Assembly: GCA_945866125.1 (NCBI GenBank)
Contig: CAMBFZ010000012.1
Coordinates: 1-64,000 of the forward strand
Source: Bordetella parapertussis
GTDB taxonomy: Bacteria; Pseudomonadota; Gammaproteobacteria; Burkholderiales; Burkholderiaceae_D
Direction of reading: 5' to 3'
DNA length: 64,000 nucleotides
Shown here: positions 16,564 to 24,555 of the stretch, piece after piece
Position numbering within the stretch: the first letter of the stretch is position 1
Layout of the letters: each line of letters begins with the position of its first letter
Made by a program: the position numbers and the translations under genes
Notes under the pieces: model-generated
What the model saw: the letters and a program-made list of their open reading frames with translations, nothing else
Databases searched by the model: none
What the model was told of the DNA's origin: nothing

Positions 16564-17856
16564 ATGCGAAGAACTCAATTAGCCCTCCTGATCGCCAGTG
16601 CCATGCTGCTGACGCACCACGCGCAAGCGCTGGATCTGCTGCAGGCCTTCGGTGAAGCGCAAACATTTGATAGCCAATTTTCCAGCGCGCGGGCGGCACG
16701 CGAGGCCAGTGCTGAAAAATCAGTGCAGGGCCGTGCGCCTTTGCTGCCCGCGGTCGGCTTGTCGGGTAATGTCACCAAAATTGATTCAAGCACCCGAGAC
16801 TACACGTCCAACAATATCCAGATTCAGCTCAAACAACCACTCTACAGTCCGGCCAATCTCGAAGCCTATGAACAAACCAAGCTACAGGTAACGGCTAGTG
16901 AAATTCAGTTTGCACAATCGCAAAATGACCTCGCACTACGGGTGGCGCAAGCGTATTTTGATGTGCTTGCTGCGCAAGATGCGCTAATTTTTATCGGCGC
17001 ACAAAAAACCGCCATTACCGAGCAGCTTGCCTCGGCCAAACGTAACTTTGAAGTCGGCACCGCGACCATTACCGACACCCACGAAGCGCAATCCCGTTTC
17101 GATTTGATTCTGGCGCAAGAAATCGCCGCCAACAACGATGTCGAGGTCAAGCGGCATGCATTAGCGCAGATAATCGGTACGGTGCCCGCGACGTTGGCTG
17201 GCCTGAAAAAAAACATCAAGCTCAGCCCGCCGCAGCCCGCCAATCCCGAAGACTGGATCGTCACTGCCCAGGAGCATAGCTTCGGCGTCACCCTGCAACA
17301 ACTTGCCCTTGAGATTGCACGACGCGACATTAACCGTAATCGTAGCGGTCATTTGCCGACTGTCGACTTTATAGCCAGCTACGGCCGCACGCAGGGGTTG
17401 GCGTTTGCGCCCGACCTCACCCTCACCAGCACCTCCATCGGCGTGCAAGTAACCGTGCCGCTTTTTGCAGGCTATGGCATCACGAGCAAAGTACGCGAAT
17501 CACTCGCACTCGAGGGTAAATCGCGTGCCGATCTCGACACCGCCAAAAGGAATGCTGCCCAGTCTGCGCGCATGGCCTACTTGGGCGTACAAAGCGGGCT
17601 CTCTCAGGTACGTGCGCTCGAAGCAGCCGAAATATCAAGCACCTCGGCGCTGGCATCCAACAAGCTCGGCTATGAGGTCGGCGTGCGCATCAACATTGAT
17701 GTGCTCAACGCCCAGCAACAGCTTTATTCAACCCGCCGCGATTTGGCCAAGGCACGCTACGACACGCTGCTCAATGGACTCAAATTAAAAGCGGCCGCCG
17801 GCAGTCTGGCCGTCGAAGACTTAGCCCAACTCAACGCCCTGCTTGAGAGCCGCTGA
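16564..17856 (+). CDS. TolC-family outer-membrane channel
   Basis: This is an outer-membrane exit duct of 430 residues. A signal peptide (LALLIASAMLLTHHAQA) ends near residue 22. Two repeats of the OEP domain follow, with the long helices ARVAQAYFDVLAAQDAL and ARMAYLGVQSGLSQVRAL in equivalent places, and the closing helix NIDVLNAQQQLYSTRRDLAKARY. No lipobox is present, unlike the OprM-type protein at 22425. TolC proteins serve RND, ABC and type I exporters, so this one may be shared by the pump at 11106-15475 and the MacAB-type exporter. AGGAAAAG precedes the ATG. Confidence 0.93.
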   Translation: MRRTQLALLIASAMLLTHHAQALDLLQAFGEAQTFDSQFSSARAAREASAEKSVQGRAPLLPAVGLSGNVTKIDSSTRDYTSNNIQIQLKQPLYSPANLEAYEQTKLQVTASEIQFAQSQNDLALRVAQAYFDVLAAQDALIFIGAQKTAITEQLASAKRNFEVGTATITDTHEAQSRFDLILAQEIAANNDVEVKRHALAQIIGTVPATLAGLKKNIKLSPPQPANPEDWIVTAQEHSFGVTLQQLALEIARRDINRNRSGHLPTVDFIASYGRTQGLAFAPDLTLTSTSIGVQVTVPLFAGYGITSKVRESLALEGKSRADLDTAKRNAAQSARMAYLGVQSGLSQVRALEAAEISSTSALASNKLGYEVGVRINIDVLNAQQQLYSTRRDLAKARYDTLLNGLKLKAAAGSLAVEDLAQLNALLESR

Positions 17857-17860
17857 TACC

Positions 17861-17921
17861 CCGCCGCTTTGGCCCGCTTAAGGCCTGCTTAAGGCATCCT
17901 TAAGGCAGGTCAAAGCGGCGG
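17861..17921. repeat. Long nested inverted repeat downstream of tolC
   Basis: Outer arms CCGCCGCTTTGGCC (17861-17874) and GGTCAAAGCGGCGG (17908-17921) match at 13 of 14 positions. They enclose an inner hairpin of CCTGC-TTAAGG and CCTTAA-GGCAGG. The unit CTTAAGGC occurs three times inside. It could end tolC transcription by structure, but no T run follows; a repetitive extragenic element is the alternative. The remainder up to 18093 has a TATACT box at 17996-18001 without a clear -35, perhaps the promoter for the second RND operon. Confidence 0.7.
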
Positions 17922-18093
17922 TGGCGGTTGCCCGAACTGTAATTTCTTTCATCCGAAAAGCCCATCACTGGCCGCGCCGCCCTGTAATAACTGGCTATAC
18001 TCTAGGGCTATTACTTTAAGCCAACAATTTGCTGGCAAGACCCTGCCCGTCGCGGACTACGTAGACGGCTTCTTTTTTGGTGCGAGAAATTTT

Positions 18094-19269
18094 ATGACCT
18101 CACAGTACCCATCCCGTCCGTTCCTGCTCCCCGCCGTCTTGCTCTCGCTTCTGATAGCCGGCTGCGGCGATAAAAAACCAGCAGGGCCACCGGGCGGTGG
18201 TGCGCCGCCGCCGCCGTCGGTCTCGGTGATCACGATCGCACCCGAACAAGTGGCCATGATCTCGGAGCTGCCAGGCCGTCTTGAGGCAACCCGCATCGCC
18301 GAGGTGCGCGCCCGTGTGCCCGGCATCGTACAAAAACGCAACTTCACCGAAGGCAGCGAAGTACGCGCCGGTCAGGTCTTGTATCAGATTGATCCTGCGC
18401 CTTTTATGGCCTCACGCGCCAGTGCCGAAGCGGTGCTCGCACGCGCCGAAGCGAACCTCGGACAAGCCAACGCCAAGCTCAGCCGCTATCGTGGTTTGGT
18501 CGAGAGTAACGCCATCAGCAAGCAAGAATTCGATGATTTACTCAGTGGCCAAAAGCTCGCTGCCGCCGATGTTGCTGCTGCGCGCGCCACGCTCGATATC
18601 GCCCGCCTGAATTTATCCTACGCCACCGTGACAGCGCCCATATCCGGCCGCATCGGCCGCGCGTTAGTCACCGAAGGCGCGCTCGTTGGTCAGGGCGACG
18701 CCACCAATCTGGCTGTGATTCAGCAGATCGATTCCATTTTTGTGTCGTTAACCCAGTCAAGTGTGGAAATGCGGCGCCTGCAACAGATGATGTCTTCATC
18801 GAGCGGCGGCAAGGCCAAAGCCCAACTGACTCTGGTGATGGAAGACGGCAAAGTCTATAACCAGCTAGGCCAACTCCTGTTTTCCGATGTGACCGTGGAC
18901 CCAAGCTCGGGCTCGGTCACGCTGCGCGCGCAATTCCCCAACCCACAACGCACCCTGCTGCCCGGTATGTACGTGCGCGTCCGGCTCGAGCAAGGTGTGC
19001 GTCCCGGCACGATCACCGTGCCACAGCAGTCGGTCATGCGCACGCTGGATGGCTCGGTGGTGATGACGGTCGATGCCGCTGGAAAAGTGACACCGCGACC
19101 AGTCAAAACTGACGGCGCCTATGGCACCAACTGGATCATCAGTGAAGGTTTGCAAGCAGGCGATGTCGTCATCGTCGAAGGCCTGCAAAAATCTAAGCCG
19201 GGCTCGACCGTCAAGCCTTCGCCATGGGAACGTCCCGACGCAGGACCTGCACCGCAACCGAAAAACTAA
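18094..19269 (+). CDS. RND efflux adaptor lipoprotein, AcrA/MexA type
   Basis: This periplasmic adaptor has 391 residues. The signal peptide FLLPAVLLSLLIAGCG carries a lipobox (LIAG-C), so it should be lipid-anchored like AcrA, followed by a Pro/Gly-rich linker. Lipoyl, coiled-coil (about residues 100-170) and beta-barrel domains follow the AcrA pattern: GIVQKRNFTEGSEVRAGQVL, QIDPAPF, then TAPISGRIGRALVTEGALV. It opens a three-gene operon with permease (12 bases on) and channel. No regulator gene adjoins this operon. The tail is Pro-rich and hydrophilic. Confidence 0.95.
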   Translation: MTSQYPSRPFLLPAVLLSLLIAGCGDKKPAGPPGGGAPPPPSVSVITIAPEQVAMISELPGRLEATRIAEVRARVPGIVQKRNFTEGSEVRAGQVLYQIDPAPFMASRASAEAVLARAEANLGQANAKLSRYRGLVESNAISKQEFDDLLSGQKLAAADVAAARATLDIARLNLSYATVTAPISGRIGRALVTEGALVGQGDATNLAVIQQIDSIFVSLTQSSVEMRRLQQMMSSSSGGKAKAQLTLVMEDGKVYNQLGQLLFSDVTVDPSSGSVTLRAQFPNPQRTLLPGMYVRVRLEQGVRPGTITVPQQSVMRTLDGSVVMTVDAAGKVTPRPVKTDGAYGTNWIISEGLQAGDVVIVEGLQKSKPGSTVKPSPWERPDAGPAPQPKN

Positions 19270-19281
19270 GGACGCACCGCC

Positions 19282-22200
19282 ATGGCAAAGTTTTTTATTG
19301 ATCGCCCGGTGTTTGCCTGGGTGATCGCGCTGTTTATTTTATTGGCCGGCGTATTGGCTATTCCCAAGCTGCCGATTTCACAATATCCGCAGATTGCACC
19401 GCCGACTATCATCGTCACAGCAATCTATCCGGGTGCTTCAGCGCAAACGGTAGACGAAAGCGTCACCAGCCTGATTGAACAGGAGATGAACGGCGCGGAG
19501 AATCTGCAGTACATCGAATCGCAAAGTCAATCCGACGGACAGGCGCAAATCTCAGTCACCTTCAAGATCGGCACCAACCCCGAACTCGCTGCGGTAGATG
19601 TACAAAATCGTCTCAAGCGGATTGAGGCGCGACTGCCGCAAGCGGTGGTGCAACAAGGTGTGACGGTGACGCGCTCACGCAGCAACCTGCTGCTGTTCGC
19701 CAATCTGATTTCGACCAACGGTCAGCATAGCCCGATTGCACTGGGCGACTACATGGCGCGTAACGTGATCAACGAGATCAAGCGCATACCCGGCGTCGGC
19801 GTAGCGCAGCTGTTTGGTACCGAACGCGCAATGCGGATCTGGATCGATCCCAACAAACTGGCCGGCTACAAGCTAACGCCATCCGATGTCGCTGCCGCTA
19901 TCAAGACCCAAAACGCGCAATTTTCAGCCGGCATTCTGGGCGACTTACCGGCGCCGGAGTCACAACGTATCGCGGCCTCCATCATCGTCACCGGTCAGTT
20001 GGCTACTCCTGAAGAGTTTGGCAATATCGTTTTGCGCGCCAACCAAAACGGCTCCACGGTCCGCGTGCGTGATATCGGCCGCGTCGAAGTCGCCGGCCAA
20101 GCCTATGGCTTTGCTGCGCGCTTAAATGGCAATCCGATTGCGGCCGTCGGCGTGCAGCTGACCCCAACGGCTAACGCACTCGAGACCGCCACCTTAGTGC
20201 GTGCAAAGATGGAGAAACTTTCCAAGTTTTTCCCACCGGGCATGAGCTACGTCATTCCTTATGACACCTCGCTGTTCGTCAAAATATCGATCGAAGAAGT
20301 CGTCAAGACTCTGCTTGAAGCCGTTGCACTGGTGTTTTTGGTGATGCTGCTGTTTTTGCAAAACATTCGCTACACACTGATCCCTGCCATCGTGGTGCCG
20401 GTCGCTTTAATGGGCACCTTCGCGATGATGTCCGCCTTTGGCTACTCGATTAATGTGCTCACCATGTTCGGTATGGTGCTGGCGATTGGTATTTTGGTTG
20501 ATGACGCCATCGTCGTAGTGGAAAACGTCGAGCGCATCATGCGCGAGGAAGGCTTAGGTCCACGCGATGCGACCATCAAGGCAATGAGTCAGATTACCGG
20601 CGCCATTATCGGCATCACGATGGTTCTCATTGCGGTGTTCATCCCGATGGCGTTTTTCAGTGGCTCCGTGGGCGCGATCTATCGCCAGTTTTCACTCTCG
20701 ATGGTCTCAGCGATGGTGTTCTCCGCCGTCATGGCCATTACCCTCACCCCGGCGCTCTGCGCGACTGTGTTGAAACCGGTTGATCCCGAGCATCATGAAC
20801 GCAAGGGCTTCTTCGGCTTATTTAACCGGATTTTTCTGCGCACCTCGAATAGTTACCAGAGTGGCGTGACGCGGATGCTCAGAAGCACCGGACGCTACAT
20901 GGTGCTCTATGGCGTCATTATTTTCTGTGTCGTGTGGATGGCGCAGCGCATGCCAACTTCGTTCCTACCAGCAGAAGATCAGGGCTATTTGCTTGCCAAC
21001 GTACAGTTGCCACCTGGTGCGAGCGCCGCCCGTACGCTCGATGTGATGAAACAGGCTGAGCAATACTTTCTCAAGCAACCGGGCGCAGCCGGCGTAGTCT
21101 CCGTGACTGGCTACAGCTTCTCAGGCAATGGTCAAAACGGCGGCCTGCTATTCGTTCCGCTAAAAGACTGGAAAGAACGTATGACGCCTGAGCTGAGCTC
21201 GCAAGGCATGGCGATGAAGGCCTTGAGTCTGATGGGTACGATCCGCGATGCGATCGTCTTCACCGTCAATCCGCCGGCGATCCGCGAACTCGGTAACGCC
21301 ACTGGATTTTCGCTGCGTTTGCAAGACCGCTCAGGCGTCGGACATGACGCGCTGCTGGCGGCACGTAACCAGCTCCTGGGCATGCTCTCCAAGAGCAAAG
21401 TCATCAAGAGCGCGCGGCCGGAAGGCATGGAAGACTCACCGCAATTGCGGCTTGATATCGACCGCGATAAAGCCAACGCACATGGTGTGGCACTAGCGGA
21501 GATCAACACAACACTGGCGGCGACTTTCGGCTCGACCTATATCAATGATTTTCCGAATCAAGGTCGACAGCAACGTGTCATTTTGCAGGCTGATCCGGAG
21601 CGGCGCCTGATGCCGGAAGACCTCGACAAACTACACGCCCGTAATGCACAAGGCGTGATGGTGCCGTTCTCGGCGTTTACCCGCAGTACCTGGGTCACTG
21701 GCCCGGTACAACTAGTACGCTTCAATGGTTATCCGGCGATGAAGATACAGGGCGACGCTGCGCCCGGCGCATCGTCTGGCGATGCACTGGCCGAAGTCGA
21801 GTATCTGGTGTCACAACTGCCTGCCGGCATCAGCTTTGAATGGGCAGGTCAGTCGTTTGAAGAAAAAGCAGCCGGCTCGTCTGCCACGGCACTCTTTGCG
21901 CTGTCGCTACTGGCGGTCTTTCTGGTGCTGGCTGCACTGTATGAAAGCACCTCTATCCCGGTGGCCGTACTGATGGTGGTGCCACTCGGTGTACTCGGCG
22001 CGCTATCATTTACGATCATGCGTGATATGCCTAACGATGTGTATTTTAAAGTGGGGCTGATTGCCATCATTGGCCTGTCGGCCAAAAACGCGATTCTCAT
22101 TATCGAGTTTGCCAAAGACCTGCAGGCGCAGGGCATGGATCTGGTTGAGGCCACGCTCACCGCGGTCAAGCTTCGCTTTCGCCCGATCATTATGACCTCG

Positions 22201-22425
22201 CTGGCCTTCATCCTCGGCGTGCTGCCGCTGGTGATTGCAACCGGCGCGGGTTCGGGTAGTCAGCGCGCCATCGGCACCGGCGTGATGGGCGGGATGATTA
22301 CCGCCACTGTGTTGGCCGTCTTTTTCGTACCAGTATTTTTCGTTGTCATCCGCCGCATCTTCAAAGGTAGCGAACGGCAACGCAAACTGTATGCCGCCCA
22401 CCTCGACCAGAATGAGGCAAAGTAA
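19282..22425 (+). CDS. RND multidrug efflux permease, AcrB/MexB type
   Basis: This 1047-residue proton-driven drug exporter closely follows AcrB. The N-terminus MAKFFIDRPVFAWVIALFI is that of AcrB/MexB orthologues. IPKLPISQYPQIAPP, VDDAIVVVENVERIM with the two relay aspartates, and GLSAKNAILIIEFAKD with the conserved lysine are all present, as is PTSFLPAEDQGY at the start of the second half. RND pumps of this class export drugs, dyes, detergents and solvents. The stop overlaps the start of the outer-membrane gene by one base. No deletion or frameshift is seen. Confidence 0.97.
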   Translation: MAKFFIDRPVFAWVIALFILLAGVLAIPKLPISQYPQIAPPTIIVTAIYPGASAQTVDESVTSLIEQEMNGAENLQYIESQSQSDGQAQISVTFKIGTNPELAAVDVQNRLKRIEARLPQAVVQQGVTVTRSRSNLLLFANLISTNGQHSPIALGDYMARNVINEIKRIPGVGVAQLFGTERAMRIWIDPNKLAGYKLTPSDVAAAIKTQNAQFSAGILGDLPAPESQRIAASIIVTGQLATPEEFGNIVLRANQNGSTVRVRDIGRVEVAGQAYGFAARLNGNPIAAVGVQLTPTANALETATLVRAKMEKLSKFFPPGMSYVIPYDTSLFVKISIEEVVKTLLEAVALVFLVMLLFLQNIRYTLIPAIVVPVALMGTFAMMSAFGYSINVLTMFGMVLAIGILVDDAIVVVENVERIMREEGLGPRDATIKAMSQITGAIIGITMVLIAVFIPMAFFSGSVGAIYRQFSLSMVSAMVFSAVMAITLTPALCATVLKPVDPEHHERKGFFGLFNRIFLRTSNSYQSGVTRMLRSTGRYMVLYGVIIFCVVWMAQRMPTSFLPAEDQGYLLANVQLPPGASAARTLDVMKQAEQYFLKQPGAAGVVSVTGYSFSGNGQNGGLLFVPLKDWKERMTPELSSQGMAMKALSLMGTIRDAIVFTVNPPAIRELGNATGFSLRLQDRSGVGHDALLAARNQLLGMLSKSKVIKSARPEGMEDSPQLRLDIDRDKANAHGVALAEINTTLAATFGSTYINDFPNQGRQQRVILQADPERRLMPEDLDKLHARNAQGVMVPFSAFTRSTWVTGPVQLVRFNGYPAMKIQGDAAPGASSGDALAEVEYLVSQLPAGISFEWAGQSFEEKAAGSSATALFALSLLAVFLVLAALYESTSIPVAVLMVVPLGVLGALSFTIMRDMPNDVYFKVGLIAIIGLSAKNAILIIEFAKDLQAQGMDLVEATLTAVKLRFRPIIMTSLAFILGVLPLVIATGAGSGSQRAIGTGVMGGMITATVLAVFFVPVFFVVIRRIFKGSERQRKLYAAHLDQNEAK

Positions 22426-23846
22426 TGAATCTCACCTTAAAACGCTTGCCGCTCCTGCTCGTCGCGACTGCGCTGCTGACGGGTTGTCAGCTGATGCCAA
22501 CCAAGTTCATCATCGCGCCCAAGTATGTAAAGCCCGCCGCACCGATACCGGAAAAATTTCCCGTCGCCACTGATACTGCCGACAAACCTGTTGCCGATAT
22601 CGGCTGGCGCGATTTCTTTCAGCATCCCGAATTACAGGCAGCAATCGGTACCGCACTCGATAACAATCGCGATCTAAAAGTGGCCGCGTTGCGCATCGAT
22701 GAAGCCCGCGCGCTTTACAACGTCACGCAGGCAGATCGACTGCCCGGCGTGAACGCCACCGGCGGTGTGACAACATCCCGCCAATTATTATTTGGTACGA
22801 CCCCAACTAACCGAACCGTTTATCAAGTTGGCGCCAGCATACCCGCCTTCGAACTCGATCTGTATGGCAGGGTAAAAAATCTGTCTGATGCGGCGCTAGC
22901 GCAGTTTTTCGCTACCGAGGAAGCACGCCGCACAGTGCAGATCACGCTGGTGGGCGAAGTCGCCAAAGCCTGGTTGTCAGAGCGCGCACTTGCTGAGCAG
23001 ATGCAGTTGGCCACGCGCTCACTCCAAGCACGTGAGGCCTCCTACGTGTTGGTGAAAAAGCGTCTTGATGCAGGCATTACCAATGCGCTGGAGCTACGTC
23101 AGAGCGATACGCTCGTGCAGTCAGCACGCGTTTCTTTACTAGCGGTCAAACGTCAGCACGCGCAAAGCAGCAACGCCTTGGCGCTGTTAGTGGGCACCTC
23201 AACGCAAGCTGCATCGGCTACCGCCACCTTGTCGGCACAAAACATCACCGCCGATTTCGCCGCCGGGCTACCGTCGGAACTATTAACCCAGCGTCCTGAC
23301 ATCATCGCCTCCGAGCAAAAACTGCGCGCATCCCAAGCCAATATTGCGGCAGCACGCGCAGCGTTTTTCCCGCGCATTGCGCTCACGGCAGGCGTTGGTC
23401 TGGCCAGCACCTCATTGTCGGATTTGTTTTCTAGCGGGGCCAACACCTGGAGCTTTGCGCCTCTCATCAGCTTGCCAATTTTTGATGGCGGTCGTAACCA
23501 ATCCAACCTGAGTCTGGCGGAAGTGCGCAGCAATATTGCCATCAACGAGTACGAAAAAACGATTCAGGTGGCCTTCCGTGAAGTGGCCGATGCACTCGCT
23601 GCCCGCGCGATCATCAATGAGGAAATCGCCGCGCAACAGGCCGCTCTGCAAGCCCAGTCAGAACGACTCGCGTTAGCGCAGGCACGCTATCAAAATGGTA
23701 TCGCCAATTATCTCGAAGTGCTCGACGCCGAACGTGAACTGTTCGCCTCAGAGCAGCAATTGCTGCAAACCCGACTTCTCAGGCTGACCAATGCGGTCGA
23801 TCTGTACCGCTCGCTGGGCGGTGGCCTGAATGAGGCCAGCCAATAA
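22425..23846 (+). CDS. RND outer-membrane channel lipoprotein, OprM/NodT type
   Basis: This 473-residue outer-membrane factor completes the second tripartite pump. Signal peptide and lipobox LLTGCQ place the lipid-modified cysteine near residue 21. The sequence APKYVKPAAP and DIGWRDFFQHPELQ is the usual opening of OprM relatives, and two OEP repeats follow, with NIAAARAAFFPRIALTAGVG and YLEVLDAERELFASEQQLL. Its start lies within the permease stop codon region (TAATG), so translation is coupled. A strong hairpin terminator follows 21 bases after the stop. Confidence 0.96.
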   Translation: MNLTLKRLPLLLVATALLTGCQLMPTKFIIAPKYVKPAAPIPEKFPVATDTADKPVADIGWRDFFQHPELQAAIGTALDNNRDLKVAALRIDEARALYNVTQADRLPGVNATGGVTTSRQLLFGTTPTNRTVYQVGASIPAFELDLYGRVKNLSDAALAQFFATEEARRTVQITLVGEVAKAWLSERALAEQMQLATRSLQAREASYVLVKKRLDAGITNALELRQSDTLVQSARVSLLAVKRQHAQSSNALALLVGTSTQAASATATLSAQNITADFAAGLPSELLTQRPDIIASEQKLRASQANIAAARAAFFPRIALTAGVGLASTSLSDLFSSGANTWSFAPLISLPIFDGGRNQSNLSLAEVRSNIAINEYEKTIQVAFREVADALAARAIINEEIAAQQAALQAQSERLALAQARYQNGIANYLEVLDAERELFASEQQLLQTRLLRLTNAVDLYRSLGGGLNEASQ

Positions 23847-23867
23847 AAAGGCCACCCGCAAAAACAG

Positions 23868-23898
23868 AAAAAGCCAGTCGATACAGACTGGCTTTTTT
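23868..23898. terminator. Strong bidirectional Rho-independent terminator
   Basis: AAAAAGCCAGTC and GACTGGCTTTTT form a perfect 12-base stem around a short GATACA loop, with T runs on either strand. On the plus strand it ends the RND operon. On the minus strand it lies 30 bases after the small gene at 23929-24147 and would end that transcript too. Confidence 0.92.
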
Positions 23899-23928
23899 GT
23901 TGGCGGCGCTCGTTGTGTCGCGGCTTGG

Positions 23929-24147
23929 CTATTTGGTTCGAATGATGCGCCAACCTCTGTCCATTTTGCGGAACACAAACTTGCGCTCCAGATTCCTCGA
24001 GCGCACCAGATAGTAGGTCAGGCTTCTCAGGCTCTGCGCCTTCTTCATCTCTGAACAGTAAATGCTCTCACCGATCTCAAGTTTTTCGAGAACATGGATG
24101 TTACTGCTCAGATTCATCTTCTCCAGATTAAGCCGTTCAATGATCAT
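23929..24147 (-). CDS. Small protein of unknown function (72 residues)
   Basis: I do not recognise this protein. It is 72 residues, with a start at 24147 preceded by AGGGTG, and no membrane segment. The composition is rich in Arg, Lys, Leu and Ile ([16 protein letters not shown] at the start, [15 protein letters not shown] at the end), giving a positive charge. Support for coding is the ribosome-site-like sequence, the terminator placed just after the stop, and the lack of any other gene on this strand up to the flagellin. It could bind nucleic acid or a flagellar partner; that is a guess. Confidence 0.55.
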   Translation of the reverse strand: MIIERLNLEKMNLSSNIHVLEKLEIGESIYCSEMKKAQSLRSLTYYLVRSRNLERKFVFRKMDRGWRIIRTK

Positions 24148-24555
24148 GGCGACACCCTAAAAGTAATATTTAGAGTTGAGTCGGCGTAACAGCAAGTTTC
24201 TTTAGGGGTTTTGTCCAAAATCGACACTAAACCCGACTATTTTTTCAATATGCCATTACCGTTCTGCATAAAAAAGCCCGATAGCGAGCTAATTTTTCCT
24301 TATATTTAAATTCAATAAAATCCGTCTTTTTTAGCGCTAAATTCATTTAAATTCGTTAAATTCTCTTAACTTCACCCTGCTATAGCAACCCTGCTAGCGC
24401 TGCGATTCCGCAAAAACTGCAAAGACCGCAAATTTCGCTAAAGTTTTCCAACTTTGCGTTTAGCCTTGGCTTCTACAATTTAGATGCCGCAGGGCTCCGC
24501 TTTTCCCAAGCCGGAAAACACGTGGCGTCGCCCGCGCAGCTAAGGGAGCCAGCAG
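24148..24555. other. AT-rich gene-free region upstream of flagellin
   Basis: About 400 bases without a gene, clearly richer in A and T than its surroundings. It contains the perfect palindrome TTTAGCGCTAAA (24330-24341), the palindrome TGCTATAGCA (24378-24387), CCCTGCTA twice, several TTAAATTC copies, and the inverted repeat AAAGTT-TTCC-AACTTT (24440-24455). AAGGGAG at 24542-24548 is the flagellin ribosome site. I could not find a convincing sigma-28 (GCCGATAA) or sigma-54 (GG-N10-GC) promoter, which would be expected for flagellin. Confidence 0.5.

Noticed and set aside
22006..22401. 131-residue minus-strand frame in the RND permease
   Set aside because: Antisense to a highly conserved RND helix region.
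24439..24475. Sigma-28 promoter for flagellin starting at TAAAGTTT
   Set aside because: The -35-like word is there, but no GCCGATAA-like -10 follows at the right spacing.
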